In this document: piece after piece, positions 1-4,841 of the stretch
Position numbering within the stretch: position 1 is the first letter of the stretch
Layout of the letters: each line of letters starts with the position of its first letter
From: an uncultured Pseudomonadota bacterium
Lineage (GTDB): Bacteria > Bdellovibrionota_B > Oligoflexia > Oligoflexales > Bog-1112
Assembly: GCA_937896265.1 (NCBI GenBank)
Contig: CALBMD010000342.1
Coordinates: 1 to 7,125 of the forward strand
DNA length: 7,125 bases
Direction of reading: 5' to 3'
The notes under the pieces: generated by a model
The model's database searches: none
Told to the model about the DNA's origin: nothing
The model's input: the letters and a program-made list of their open reading frames with translations, nothing else
Position numbers and translations under genes: made by a program

Positions 1-169
1 ATCAGCGCCTTTGCAGTGGTCAGAACTCAAAGAAGGCCTTCATCCTAGTCAATTTACCCTTCGCAATACCGTGAAGCGATTGGAGAAAATTGGAGATATT
101 TGGTCTTTGATGCTGACTGAAGTCAATGAGTTAGATCGGCTATTGGTAAAGCTTGCCAAAGCTAGTTAG
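1..169 (+). CDS. ligD: LigD-type DNA polymerase/primase domain protein, C-terminal end (5' partial)
   Basis: The reading frame starting at base 2 is open from the window edge to TAG at 167-169 and encodes the last 55 residues of a protein. It contains APLQWSELKEGLHPSQFTLR, followed by NTVKRLEKIGDIWSLML. The pattern of a tryptophan-containing 'P-x-x-W-x-E-L' block, then 'F-T-L-x-N', then an R/K-L...D-x-W helix, is the usual end of the LigD polymerase (PE, archaeo-eukaryotic primase-like) domain. In bacterial non-homologous end joining that domain fills in or extends DNA ends with NTPs or dNTPs. The protein stops about 18 residues after this motif, so no ligase domain follows in the same chain. 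The separate ligase-like gene at 892 may supply that role. Catalytic residues lie upstream of the window and cannot be checked. A standalone LigD-like polymerase is the best reading. Confidence 0.8.
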   Translation, partial: SAPLQWSELKEGLHPSQFTLRNTVKRLEKIGDIWSLMLTEVNELDRLLVKLAKAS

Positions 170-227
170 CTTTCCTCATGTTTTAGGTAAATTCTGCCGA
201 TCTTCTCAAAGACGTGACTTGTCAGGC

Positions 228-232
228 AGGAG
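228..232 (+). promoter_or_regulatory. Ribosome binding site that fixes the start at 239
   Basis: AGGAG lies 6 bases before ATG 239. It makes ATG 239 a better start than the in-frame TTG at 233, which would directly abut this site. Confidence 0.75.
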
Positions 233-238
233 TTGATT

Positions 239-835
239 ATGGCAAAGGCCGCCAAAAAGATTGATCCTTTTAAGATGAAAAAAACTAAATCAGCACCGAC
301 TAAAGCTGGAGAACCGTTGACGCCTCCAGAGGAGATTATGGAGGCCATTGATTCTTTTCGTGAGTGCCAAGATCAAGCAAAACATTTCGAAGGTGAAGCT
401 ACGGTTTATAAGGACACTGTGGTTAATTACTGTGTCGAGGAGTTTTGCCGAAGGGCGCTTACAGGTAAGATAGCACCATTTAAGGTCCTGGGCGGCGAGA
501 CAATGGTCAATTTCATCATTCAAGATTCAAGCGCTGGTATTACAGAAGAAGAATTAGAAGCTATCCGCGAGCGTTGGGGTGATGAAGCAGCAGATGAACT
601 AGTAGTGCGCGACTTTAGCAGCATTAAGTTTGATGCTAAGGTGTTAGAAGCCAACTATGATCAGGTTGTTGAAGCCTTGCAAGTATTGCCTGAGAAGGTG
701 TTGGCTAGTTTATTTAAGCCAATGCTGATGAAAGCTTCCTCTAAGGCAGTAGAGAAGGCTATTAAATTTGCTAAAAAGCCAAAGGATCTTCGAGAGTTAA
801 TCAAAGATATTAAGATTAAGAACTATATTAAGTAA
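239..835 (+). CDS. Unrecognised lysine-rich 198-residue protein in the end-joining cluster
   Basis: I do not recognise this family. The protein has 198 residues from ATG 239, which has a good AGGAG site. Its N-terminus is basic and low in complexity (MAKAAKKIDPFKMKKTKSAP). It continues with a helical acidic/basic middle (about residues 30-75), a segment with IAPFKVLGGETMVNFIIQDS that looks like beta strands, and a helical lysine-rich C-terminus (KAVEKAIKFAKKPKDLRELI) ending in KIKNYIK. There is no signal peptide or membrane segment, so it should be cytoplasmic. The basic ends would suit nucleic-acid binding. It starts 69 bases after the LigD-type gene and ends 56 bases before the ligase-like gene, on the same strand. 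Membership of one repair operon is therefore likely but inferred from position only. It does not resemble Ku in what I can see. Confidence 0.85.
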   Translation: MAKAAKKIDPFKMKKTKSAPTKAGEPLTPPEEIMEAIDSFRECQDQAKHFEGEATVYKDTVVNYCVEEFCRRALTGKIAPFKVLGGETMVNFIIQDSSAGITEEELEAIRERWGDEAADELVVRDFSSIKFDAKVLEANYDQVVEALQVLPEKVLASLFKPMLMKASSKAVEKAIKFAKKPKDLRELIKDIKIKNYIK

Positions 836-891
836 GCTTGCTCAGGATTCTGCAATAAAATATTTGATTTTGTTGCTCTCCACAGATACAA

Positions 892-1449
892 ATGGCTATG
901 TCACTCTTTATAAAAAGCATGCATCCTAAAACTGAGATAGGCGTTGATCCGCAGGCTATCAAGCGTATTCTTGCCAACGGCTGGTGGGGGCAAATCAAAA
1001 TTCATGGACATCGCGCTCAAATCCACATTGCAGCTGATCCTAAGGTCCTGATTCAAGTCTATACTCGTCAGGGGAAAAGCCACGCTCGCTCTTTGAGTCC
1101 GCTTATGGCCAAAGAATTACGTCGGTTGTTTGCACCAGCAAAAGATTGGTCAGTGATTGAGGCAGAGTGGCTTAAATCTGCAGATCGTTTGTATTTGTTT
1201 GATTTTATTAAAAGAGAGGGTGTCTTTTTAGACCAGCTCTCCTATGACGAGCGTTGGCATCTTTTACCTCGAGATTATATTTCCCCTGTCATTGAAACGT
1301 TACCGATATTACGAACTGTTGAGGCCTGCCTCGCTGTTTTGGATAATCCTGCTGTTGAGGTTGAAGGATTGGTATTTAAGTCTTCAAGGTCACCTGGTTT
1401 CTCGGATAGTTCGATTATCCGATGCCGCAAAAAAGATCGACGAACCTAG
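892..1449 (+). CDS. Minimal ATP-dependent ligase-like nucleotidyltransferase with altered motif I
   Basis: The 185 residues cover just the adenylation (nucleotidyltransferase) domain of the ATP-dependent DNA ligase superfamily. Motif I is K36-I-H38-G39-H-R41, with Lys36 as the candidate AMP-accepting lysine; the usual KxDG aspartate is replaced by His. Motif Ia is TRQGK at 58-62. The motif III region runs from VIEAEW (88-93) to YLFD (101-104). Motif IV is EGLVFK (158-163). The chain ends right after a motif-V-like IRCRKK (176-181). There is no OB-fold domain, whereas typical LigD ligase domains continue for over 100 residues more. By family it would transfer AMP to DNA 5' phosphates, partnering the LigD-type polymerase encoded upstream. 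The start is ATG 892 or ATG 898; neither has a clear Shine-Dalgarno site, and an in-frame TGA at 865 rules out a much longer N-terminus. Whether it is catalytically competent is uncertain. Confidence 0.8.
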   Translation: MAMSLFIKSMHPKTEIGVDPQAIKRILANGWWGQIKIHGHRAQIHIAADPKVLIQVYTRQGKSHARSLSPLMAKELRRLFAPAKDWSVIEAEWLKSADRLYLFDFIKREGVFLDQLSYDERWHLLPRDYISPVIETLPILRTVEACLAVLDNPAVEVEGLVFKSSRSPGFSDSSIIRCRKKDRRT

Positions 1450-1477
1450 TTTGCTTCTTCTTTATATGAAGAAAATT

Positions 1478-1507
1478 AGCTGACTTTCCTTTTATCTAGC
1501 TGATTTC
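1478..1507. repeat. Imperfect direct repeat AGCTGA(C)TTTCC
   Basis: AGCTGACTTTCC (1478-1489) is followed by AGCTGATTTCC (1497-1507), starting 19 bases later, close to two helical turns. It could be a tandem protein-binding site just after the ligase-like gene, or chance in AT-rich DNA. Confidence 0.35.
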
Positions 1508-1541
1508 CATTGTAAATAACGGCTTTTGTACCCCATTAACT

Positions 1542-1581
1542 TAGTTTTTTTCTATATTTCCGTATTATCTGAAAAAAACTA
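1542..1581. repeat. 11-bp perfect inverted repeat with 18-base spacer
   Basis: TAGTTTTTTTC (1542-1552) and GAAAAAAACTA (1571-1581) are exact reverse complements around an 18-base spacer. A second, outer pair, GTAAATA (1512-1518) and TATTTAC (1580-1586), overlaps the right arm. The symmetry centre lies about 130 bases before the CDK-cyclin start. It could be an operator or a weak bidirectional transcription end; the T- and A-tracts would also bend DNA. It lacks the GC stem of a standard terminator. Confidence 0.6.
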
Positions 1582-1681
1582 TTTACTCAAATGCAAGCTG
1601 GGTGGTACCAACAAGCACACTTTTTTTATGCGGGGTTGCCGCAGCTAAATTTGACTCTACTTGCCTTGCAATTTGTTTTAT

Positions 1682-1685
1682 GGAG
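1682..1685 (+). promoter_or_regulatory. Ribosome binding site for the CDK-cyclin gene
   Basis: GGAG is 5 bases before ATG 1691. It supports this start over the in-frame TTG at 1661, which has no Shine-Dalgarno site before it. Confidence 0.65.
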
Positions 1686-1690
1686 CAAAA

Positions 1691-3316
1691 ATGCTACAAG
1701 GTACTGTTTTTGTATTATTTTTATTGCTCTCAGAGCTTTGCTTGGGCACCCAGGATATCGAGGCCTTGAATTACTCCCCTCTCAAGAAGATAGGCGAGGG
1801 GGCTTATGGTACCGTCTTTGAATGTATCAACAGCCAAGGCGCAATTGTTGCCTTAAAGAAAATGAGATTGTTTCATGGTTTGGACCTTTATTGTGCTAGC
1901 TTGCGTGAAATATGTCTCCTGAGAGCTCTCAATCGATCAAGCATAAAGCATCATGTGCAAATTAAGGATCTTAAGTTTGCTAAGGATAACGTTTATTGCG
2001 AAATGGAGTTATTAGCTAAACCGCTGCCAAAGAAGATCTGGCCAACTGATAGCAAGACCGTCAACCAACTCGTGGCGGCCTTGCACGAAATCCACCAAAG
2101 CAACATTGTTCATCGTGATATAAAGCCACCAAATATTAGAGTTCACGTTGATGGCACGATTAAATTTGTTGACTTTGGTCTCGGTAAATTGATTACAAAC
2201 AAATCCTTCGATAAGGAGCGATTACATACCCGTAGCGTAGCAACATTATGGTATCGCTCACCTGAGCTTCTTCTTGGTTGTAAAACCTATGATCCCTTTG
2301 CCCTAGATCTTTGGTCACTGGGTTGTGTCATCGTTGAATTGTTGAATGGGCAACCTTTGTTTCCTGGTTGTTCAGAAATAGAAATGGTCTCTAAAATCTT
2401 CTCCTGTTTGGGTACACCGACCAAAAAAGGTGCAGGCTCCGAACTTTACTTGCTTCCGCTGTTTAATTCGAAATTTTCAAATGGGTCTAGTTCACGCCTT
2501 CAGCGAGATATACCTATGGACACAGCCGATAAGATCTGGTGCCAGGTGCATGCCCTTTTGTCGTTAAATCCTAGCGAGCGTCGTTTAGTTCCAGCTGAAG
2601 AATTATCGGATTTTCCAAAAATTAACTTTCAATACGAAAACTTTAGTCGCAGTAGAGTGTCAAAGTCTCTCAGTCAGAGAATCTCAAGACTTCTCGGTCA
2701 CAAAGAATCAGAGCTTATCAGTCAGAAGGATAAAATCATACTGCTCGATAAGTTGGCCGATTTATGCTCGAAATTAAAGCTACCCTTAAGATGTTGGTAT
2801 CTAGCTGGCTTTCTGATTGAAGGGTTGGTTTCGGATACAACTTTCCCTATAGACAGATCAAATTTGGTTCTCGTGGGTACTAGTGCTTTAATAATTGCAG
2901 CAAAGTGGACAGAGGTTTCGGTTCCCGTAAGTGATAATTTTGCTAAGCATTCTTCTGAATCAGCAGCAGCCATCAAGGACATGGTGTTTAAAATCATTGA
3001 GCACAGGGGTAGCTTGGATCGCATTATGGCGTGTCCACAGCCTTTGTTTGTGCATGAGGCAGAGGAAATTATCTCTATGATCTTGTTGATGGTTGGTCCC
3101 TTGGATATATGGCAATCAGCGGTGAACATACAATCGATTTTTATTCTCGCAGATGAAGTTATCAAAAATAAACCCGCACTATTTAACCCAAATCCGGAGT
3201 TGAAGGCAATAATTAAAGCCCTAAAGAAGTTTTACTCATTAGAAAAAACCATGGACCTTTATCTAAGGGTAGATCCTAAGATCGGGCTCAAAGCTTTTCT
3301 TGACGAGGTAGACTAG
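1691..3316 (+). CDS. Eukaryotic-type cyclin-dependent kinase fused to a cyclin box, with N-terminal hydrophobic signal
   Basis: The protein has 541 residues. Residues 1-19 are hydrophobic (MLQGTVFVLFLLLSELCLG), like a signal peptide but without positive charges. Residues 28-310 form a complete CDK-type Ser/Thr kinase: glycine loop GEGAYGTVF (35-43), Lys56 in VALKK, a PSTAIRE-like helix YCASLREICLL (67-77, Glu73), HRDIKPPN (141-148), DFG (161-163), T-loop Thr180 before ATLWYRSPELLLG (184-196), DLWSLGC (206-212), PLFPG (222-226) and LGTP (240-243). After a linker, residues about 346-455 read as a cyclin box, with NLVLVGTSALIIAAKW (391-406) matching the family's 'LQLVGT-A-LLASK'. Lys405 is the CDK-contacting lysine. 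Residues 456-541 are helical and may be a reduced second cyclin fold. The expected role is phosphorylation of Ser/Thr-Pro sites without a separate cyclin. The kinase call is near certain, the cyclin strong and the export signal moderate. Confidence 0.93.
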   Translation: MLQGTVFVLFLLLSELCLGTQDIEALNYSPLKKIGEGAYGTVFECINSQGAIVALKKMRLFHGLDLYCASLREICLLRALNRSSIKHHVQIKDLKFAKDNVYCEMELLAKPLPKKIWPTDSKTVNQLVAALHEIHQSNIVHRDIKPPNIRVHVDGTIKFVDFGLGKLITNKSFDKERLHTRSVATLWYRSPELLLGCKTYDPFALDLWSLGCVIVELLNGQPLFPGCSEIEMVSKIFSCLGTPTKKGAGSELYLLPLFNSKFSNGSSSRLQRDIPMDTADKIWCQVHALLSLNPSERRLVPAEELSDFPKINFQYENFSRSRVSKSLSQRISRLLGHKESELISQKDKIILLDKLADLCSKLKLPLRCWYLAGFLIEGLVSDTTFPIDRSNLVLVGTSALIIAAKWTEVSVPVSDNFAKHSSESAAAIKDMVFKIIEHRGSLDRIMACPQPLFVHEAEEIISMILLMVGPLDIWQSAVNIQSIFILADEVIKNKPALFNPNPELKAIIKALKKFYSLEKTMDLYLRVDPKIGLKAFLDEVD

Positions 3317-3341
3317 ACATCTACAATTTAAGTTTTGTTTT
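3308..3341 (+). terminator. Weak terminator candidate between convergent genes
   Basis: GTAGA (3308-3312) and TCTAC (3320-3324) can form a 5-bp stem with a 7-base loop, followed by a partly T-rich stretch. It spans the CDK-cyclin stop codon and runs into the end of the convergent histidine kinase gene. The stem is short and the T-run is interrupted, so confidence is low. Confidence 0.25.
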
Positions 3342-4683
3342 GTGGCAGTTCAATGACGAATCGAGTATTGGGACTGTCTGTATCTAAGTAGAGGTCTCCT
3401 TTCATAGCAACAACAAGCTTACGTGATAAGGCTAAACCTAGGCCAGTGCCTTGACCTTTAACCTTGGTTGTAAACTGTGTTTCAAAAAGGCGGCTTTGTA
3501 CCTCTGGAGACGGTGTTTTTCCTGAATCAACAACAGCAATAAGCACGTGATCACGATGAGCTAAGGCCTCAATGCGTATCCATTTCTGATTAGGTTCTAA
3601 GTGCTTGATAGCATCAGAGCTATTTTGAATGAGATTGATCATTACTTGTTTGATAGGTGTAGGGCGGCATAAAATTTTTAGTCCAAAGGCAAAACTTCTC
3701 TGTATTATATGAACACCGTTATCCTTTAGTCTTTTTTCAGAAAAAGTGAGGGAGTCTTCAACAATAGTAGAGAAAGCAACCCACTCCTCTTCTCCCTCCT
3801 GCTCCTTGCGTGAAAGATCTCTCAGGTTTTTGACGATAGATAAAGCATGATTAGTTGCTCGAGCTATTTTAGCAACTCTTGTCTTGTATTCTGGTTCAAC
3901 TAATTGCTGCTCTAAGAGGAGGGCATGGCCATGAATGACTGCCAGTGGACTATTAATATCATGAGCAATACCAGCAGCTATTTCGCCAAGTAGGATAAGT
4001 TGTACGTTTTGGCTCTCGCGCTCTTGCTCCCCTAAAATAAGGTGATTTTGGAAAACACTTAGATTATGAAATATTCTTTGCCAAAGGATAATACTGCATA
4101 GAAATAATCCAATGACACCAAGAAAAATCAGTGCAAATTGCATAAGAAGCAGGTGATTTTTTTGATCAATGAAGCTGATAACTTGATTTTGAAACTGCTG
4201 AATTCCTATAGAATAGATACTCTTATAGTTTTCATACTCCTTGCTGAAAAGAATTTTTGTGCCTTCTTGTCGTCTGTTTTTTGTAGCTAAAAGCATAGCA
4301 TTTCGTTCCATTTGGACCAACATGCGATTAGCTTCCTCTGTTTTAAAAGCCTCTTGTTCTGAGATAAAATTGGGAGACAATATATGTATTAAATTTAATT
4401 CATCTTCAAGTTTTTTATCAAATTCATCATAGCGTTGTAACCATTGAATATCACCAGTAAACGCTGTCATTCTAGCTGACATTGTTAAAACTTCGTCATA
4501 ATACATAACTTTGTCGCGAGCAATCATGACAGATTGTGACCAATTAAAATTGCTGTAACTCTGATAAATAGTGCCAAAAAATCCAACCATGATAAGAAGG
4601 AAAAGGGCAAAAAAGCCAGCAATACCAACGCGAAAATAGCGTTGTAATGATTTATTTAATTGCTCAAGACTCTTTGAGTTCAC
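3328..4683 (-). CDS. Membrane-bound sensor histidine kinase
   Basis: The protein has 451 residues. Membrane segments at about 20-40 and 176-201 enclose an external region of about 135 mostly helical residues. Its YYDEVLTMSARM (61-72) and following TGDIQWLQRYDEFD resemble the helical sensor region found before some GGDEF and histidine kinase domains. The cytoplasmic part has an H-box with phospho-acceptor His241 (GIAHDINSPLAVI), an N-box MINLIQNSSDAI (348-359), a G1 box VVDSG (384-388), an F-box LFETQF (399-404) and a G2 box GQGTGLGLAL (410-419). It should sense an unknown signal, autophosphorylate and pass phosphate to a response regulator; none is encoded in this window. The start is GTG 4683. 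An in-frame TAG lies three codons upstream and the next ATG falls inside the first membrane segment. It ends 11 bases from the convergent CDK-cyclin gene. A sigma-28-like promoter precedes it. Confidence 0.95.
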   Translation of the reverse strand: MNSKSLEQLNKSLQRYFRVGIAGFFALFLLIMVGFFGTIYQSYSNFNWSQSVMIARDKVMYYDEVLTMSARMTAFTGDIQWLQRYDEFDKKLEDELNLIHILSPNFISEQEAFKTEEANRMLVQMERNAMLLATKNRRQEGTKILFSKEYENYKSIYSIGIQQFQNQVISFIDQKNHLLLMQFALIFLGVIGLFLCSIILWQRIFHNLSVFQNHLILGEQERESQNVQLILLGEIAAGIAHDINSPLAVIHGHALLLEQQLVEPEYKTRVAKIARATNHALSIVKNLRDLSRKEQEGEEEWVAFSTIVEDSLTFSEKRLKDNGVHIIQRSFAFGLKILCRPTPIKQVMINLIQNSSDAIKHLEPNQKWIRIEALAHRDHVLIAVVDSGKTPSPEVQSRLFETQFTTKVKGQGTGLGLALSRKLVVAMKGDLYLDTDSPNTRFVIELPQNKT

Positions 4684-4688
4684 AAAAA

Positions 4689-4692
4689 CCTA
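4689..4692 (-). promoter_or_regulatory. Weak ribosome binding site before a GTG start
   Basis: TAGG on the minus strand lies 5 bases before GTG 4683. It is short but correctly placed, and it supports the non-ATG start of the histidine kinase. Confidence 0.5.
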
Positions 4693-4701
4693 TTCATATG
4701 G

Positions 4702-4731
4702 ATTCAAAATGTTATCGGCAGAATTTTGAAT
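4702..4731. repeat. 9-bp perfect inverted repeat overlapping the histidine kinase promoter
   Basis: ATTCAAAAT (4702-4710) and ATTTTGAAT (4723-4731) are exact reverse complements around a 12-base spacer. The spacer holds the -10-like GCCGATAA of the minus-strand promoter, and one arm fills most of the -35/-10 spacer. This is a typical position for an operator, though a protein that binds it is not known. Confidence 0.55.
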
Positions 4732-4738
4732 AAGGTTA
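4712..4738 (-). promoter_or_regulatory. Sigma-28 (FliA)-like promoter for the histidine kinase
   Basis: Read on the minus strand, TAACCTTA (4738-4731), an 11-base spacer and GCCGATAA (4719-4712) lie before the histidine kinase. The known FliA consensus is TAAAGTTT, 11 bases, GCCGATAA. The -10 matches 8 of 8, the -35 matches 5 of 8 and the spacing is exact. Transcription would start near 4705, leaving a leader of about 20 bases that includes the ribosome site. Motility or chemotaxis genes are the usual targets of this sigma factor. Confidence 0.5.
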
Positions 4739-4772
4739 GTGAGATAGTTGCCCAGGTTGCCGCACCAAAGAG

Positions 4773-4801
4773 TTGACATGTTATGCTCGCTTTGTTAAGA
4801 G
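4773..4801 (+). promoter_or_regulatory. Possible sigma-70 promoter for the exported-protein operon
   Basis: TTGACA (4773-4778) is a perfect -35 box. At 17 bases, TAAGAG (4796-4801) is a poor -10. Alternatively, TGTTATGCT (4779-4787) fits an extended -10 without a well-spaced -35. Some promoter is expected here because the two plus-strand genes diverge from the histidine kinase. Confidence 0.35.
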
Positions 4802-4827
4802 TTTTTCAGTGGTTAAATTACAAATTA

Positions 4828-4834
4828 AAGGTGG
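4828..4834 (+). promoter_or_regulatory. Ribosome binding site that fixes the start at 4842
   Basis: AAGGTGG lies 7 bases before ATG 4842. It supports this start, which also places a signal peptide at the N-terminus, over the in-frame TTG at 4773 that sits inside a -35-like box. Confidence 0.65.
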
Positions 4835-4841
4835 TGCTCAG

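Larger units (their letters stand above)
1450..1690. other. AT-rich intergenic region ahead of the CDK-cyclin gene
   Basis: These 241 bases hold no convincing gene; short open frames here have no ribosome site or recognisable product. The region contains an imperfect direct repeat, a long AT-rich inverted repeat (both listed separately) and a small GC hairpin with TGCGG/CCGCA arms at 1629-1643. TTGACT at 1651-1656 could be a -35 element for the downstream gene, but no good -10 sits 16-18 bases further on, so no promoter is called. No GC-rich terminator with a T-tract follows the ligase-like gene. Confidence 0.6.

Noticed and set aside
1429..1434. A6 run near the end of the ligase-like gene as a programmed or erroneous frameshift site
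   Set aside because: Neither alternative frame adds more than about 20 residues or restores a recognisable motif V or OB domain, so the annotated stop is kept.
1596..1625. GGGTGGTACC followed by a T-run looks like the core of a T-box riboswitch
   Set aside because: There is no recognisable Stem I or specifier loop, no competing terminator/antiterminator pair, and the downstream gene is not an amino-acid or tRNA-charging gene.
1661..1690. TTG 1661 as an upstream start adding ten residues to the CDK-cyclin protein
   Set aside because: No Shine-Dalgarno site precedes it. ATG 1691 has GGAG at good spacing, although the longer form would add a lysine to the signal's n-region.
1776..1801. CCCCTC/GAGGGG inverted repeat early in the kinase gene
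   Set aside because: It has only 6-bp arms with a 14-base loop, and the right arm encodes the conserved glycine loop, so coding constraint explains it.
1591..1821. 76-codon plus-strand open frame upstream of and overlapping the kinase start
   Set aside because: It has no ribosome site or recognisable protein and overlaps the G-loop codons of the kinase in another frame.
2526..2533. A second exact GCCGATAA, sigma-28 -10-like
   Set aside because: It lies inside the kinase coding region with no -35-like box 11 bases upstream; it is most likely a coding coincidence. It also shows that the -10 word alone is weak evidence.
2722..3165. 147-codon minus-strand open frame
   Set aside because: It lies wholly within the cyclin half of the plus-strand gene, has no recognisable product and is explained as an antisense shadow.
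4681..4698. Five-codon minus-strand frame (MNRFL) ending in TGA that overlaps the histidine kinase GTG
   Set aside because: A leader this short is expected by chance and has no Shine-Dalgarno site of its own that I can see.
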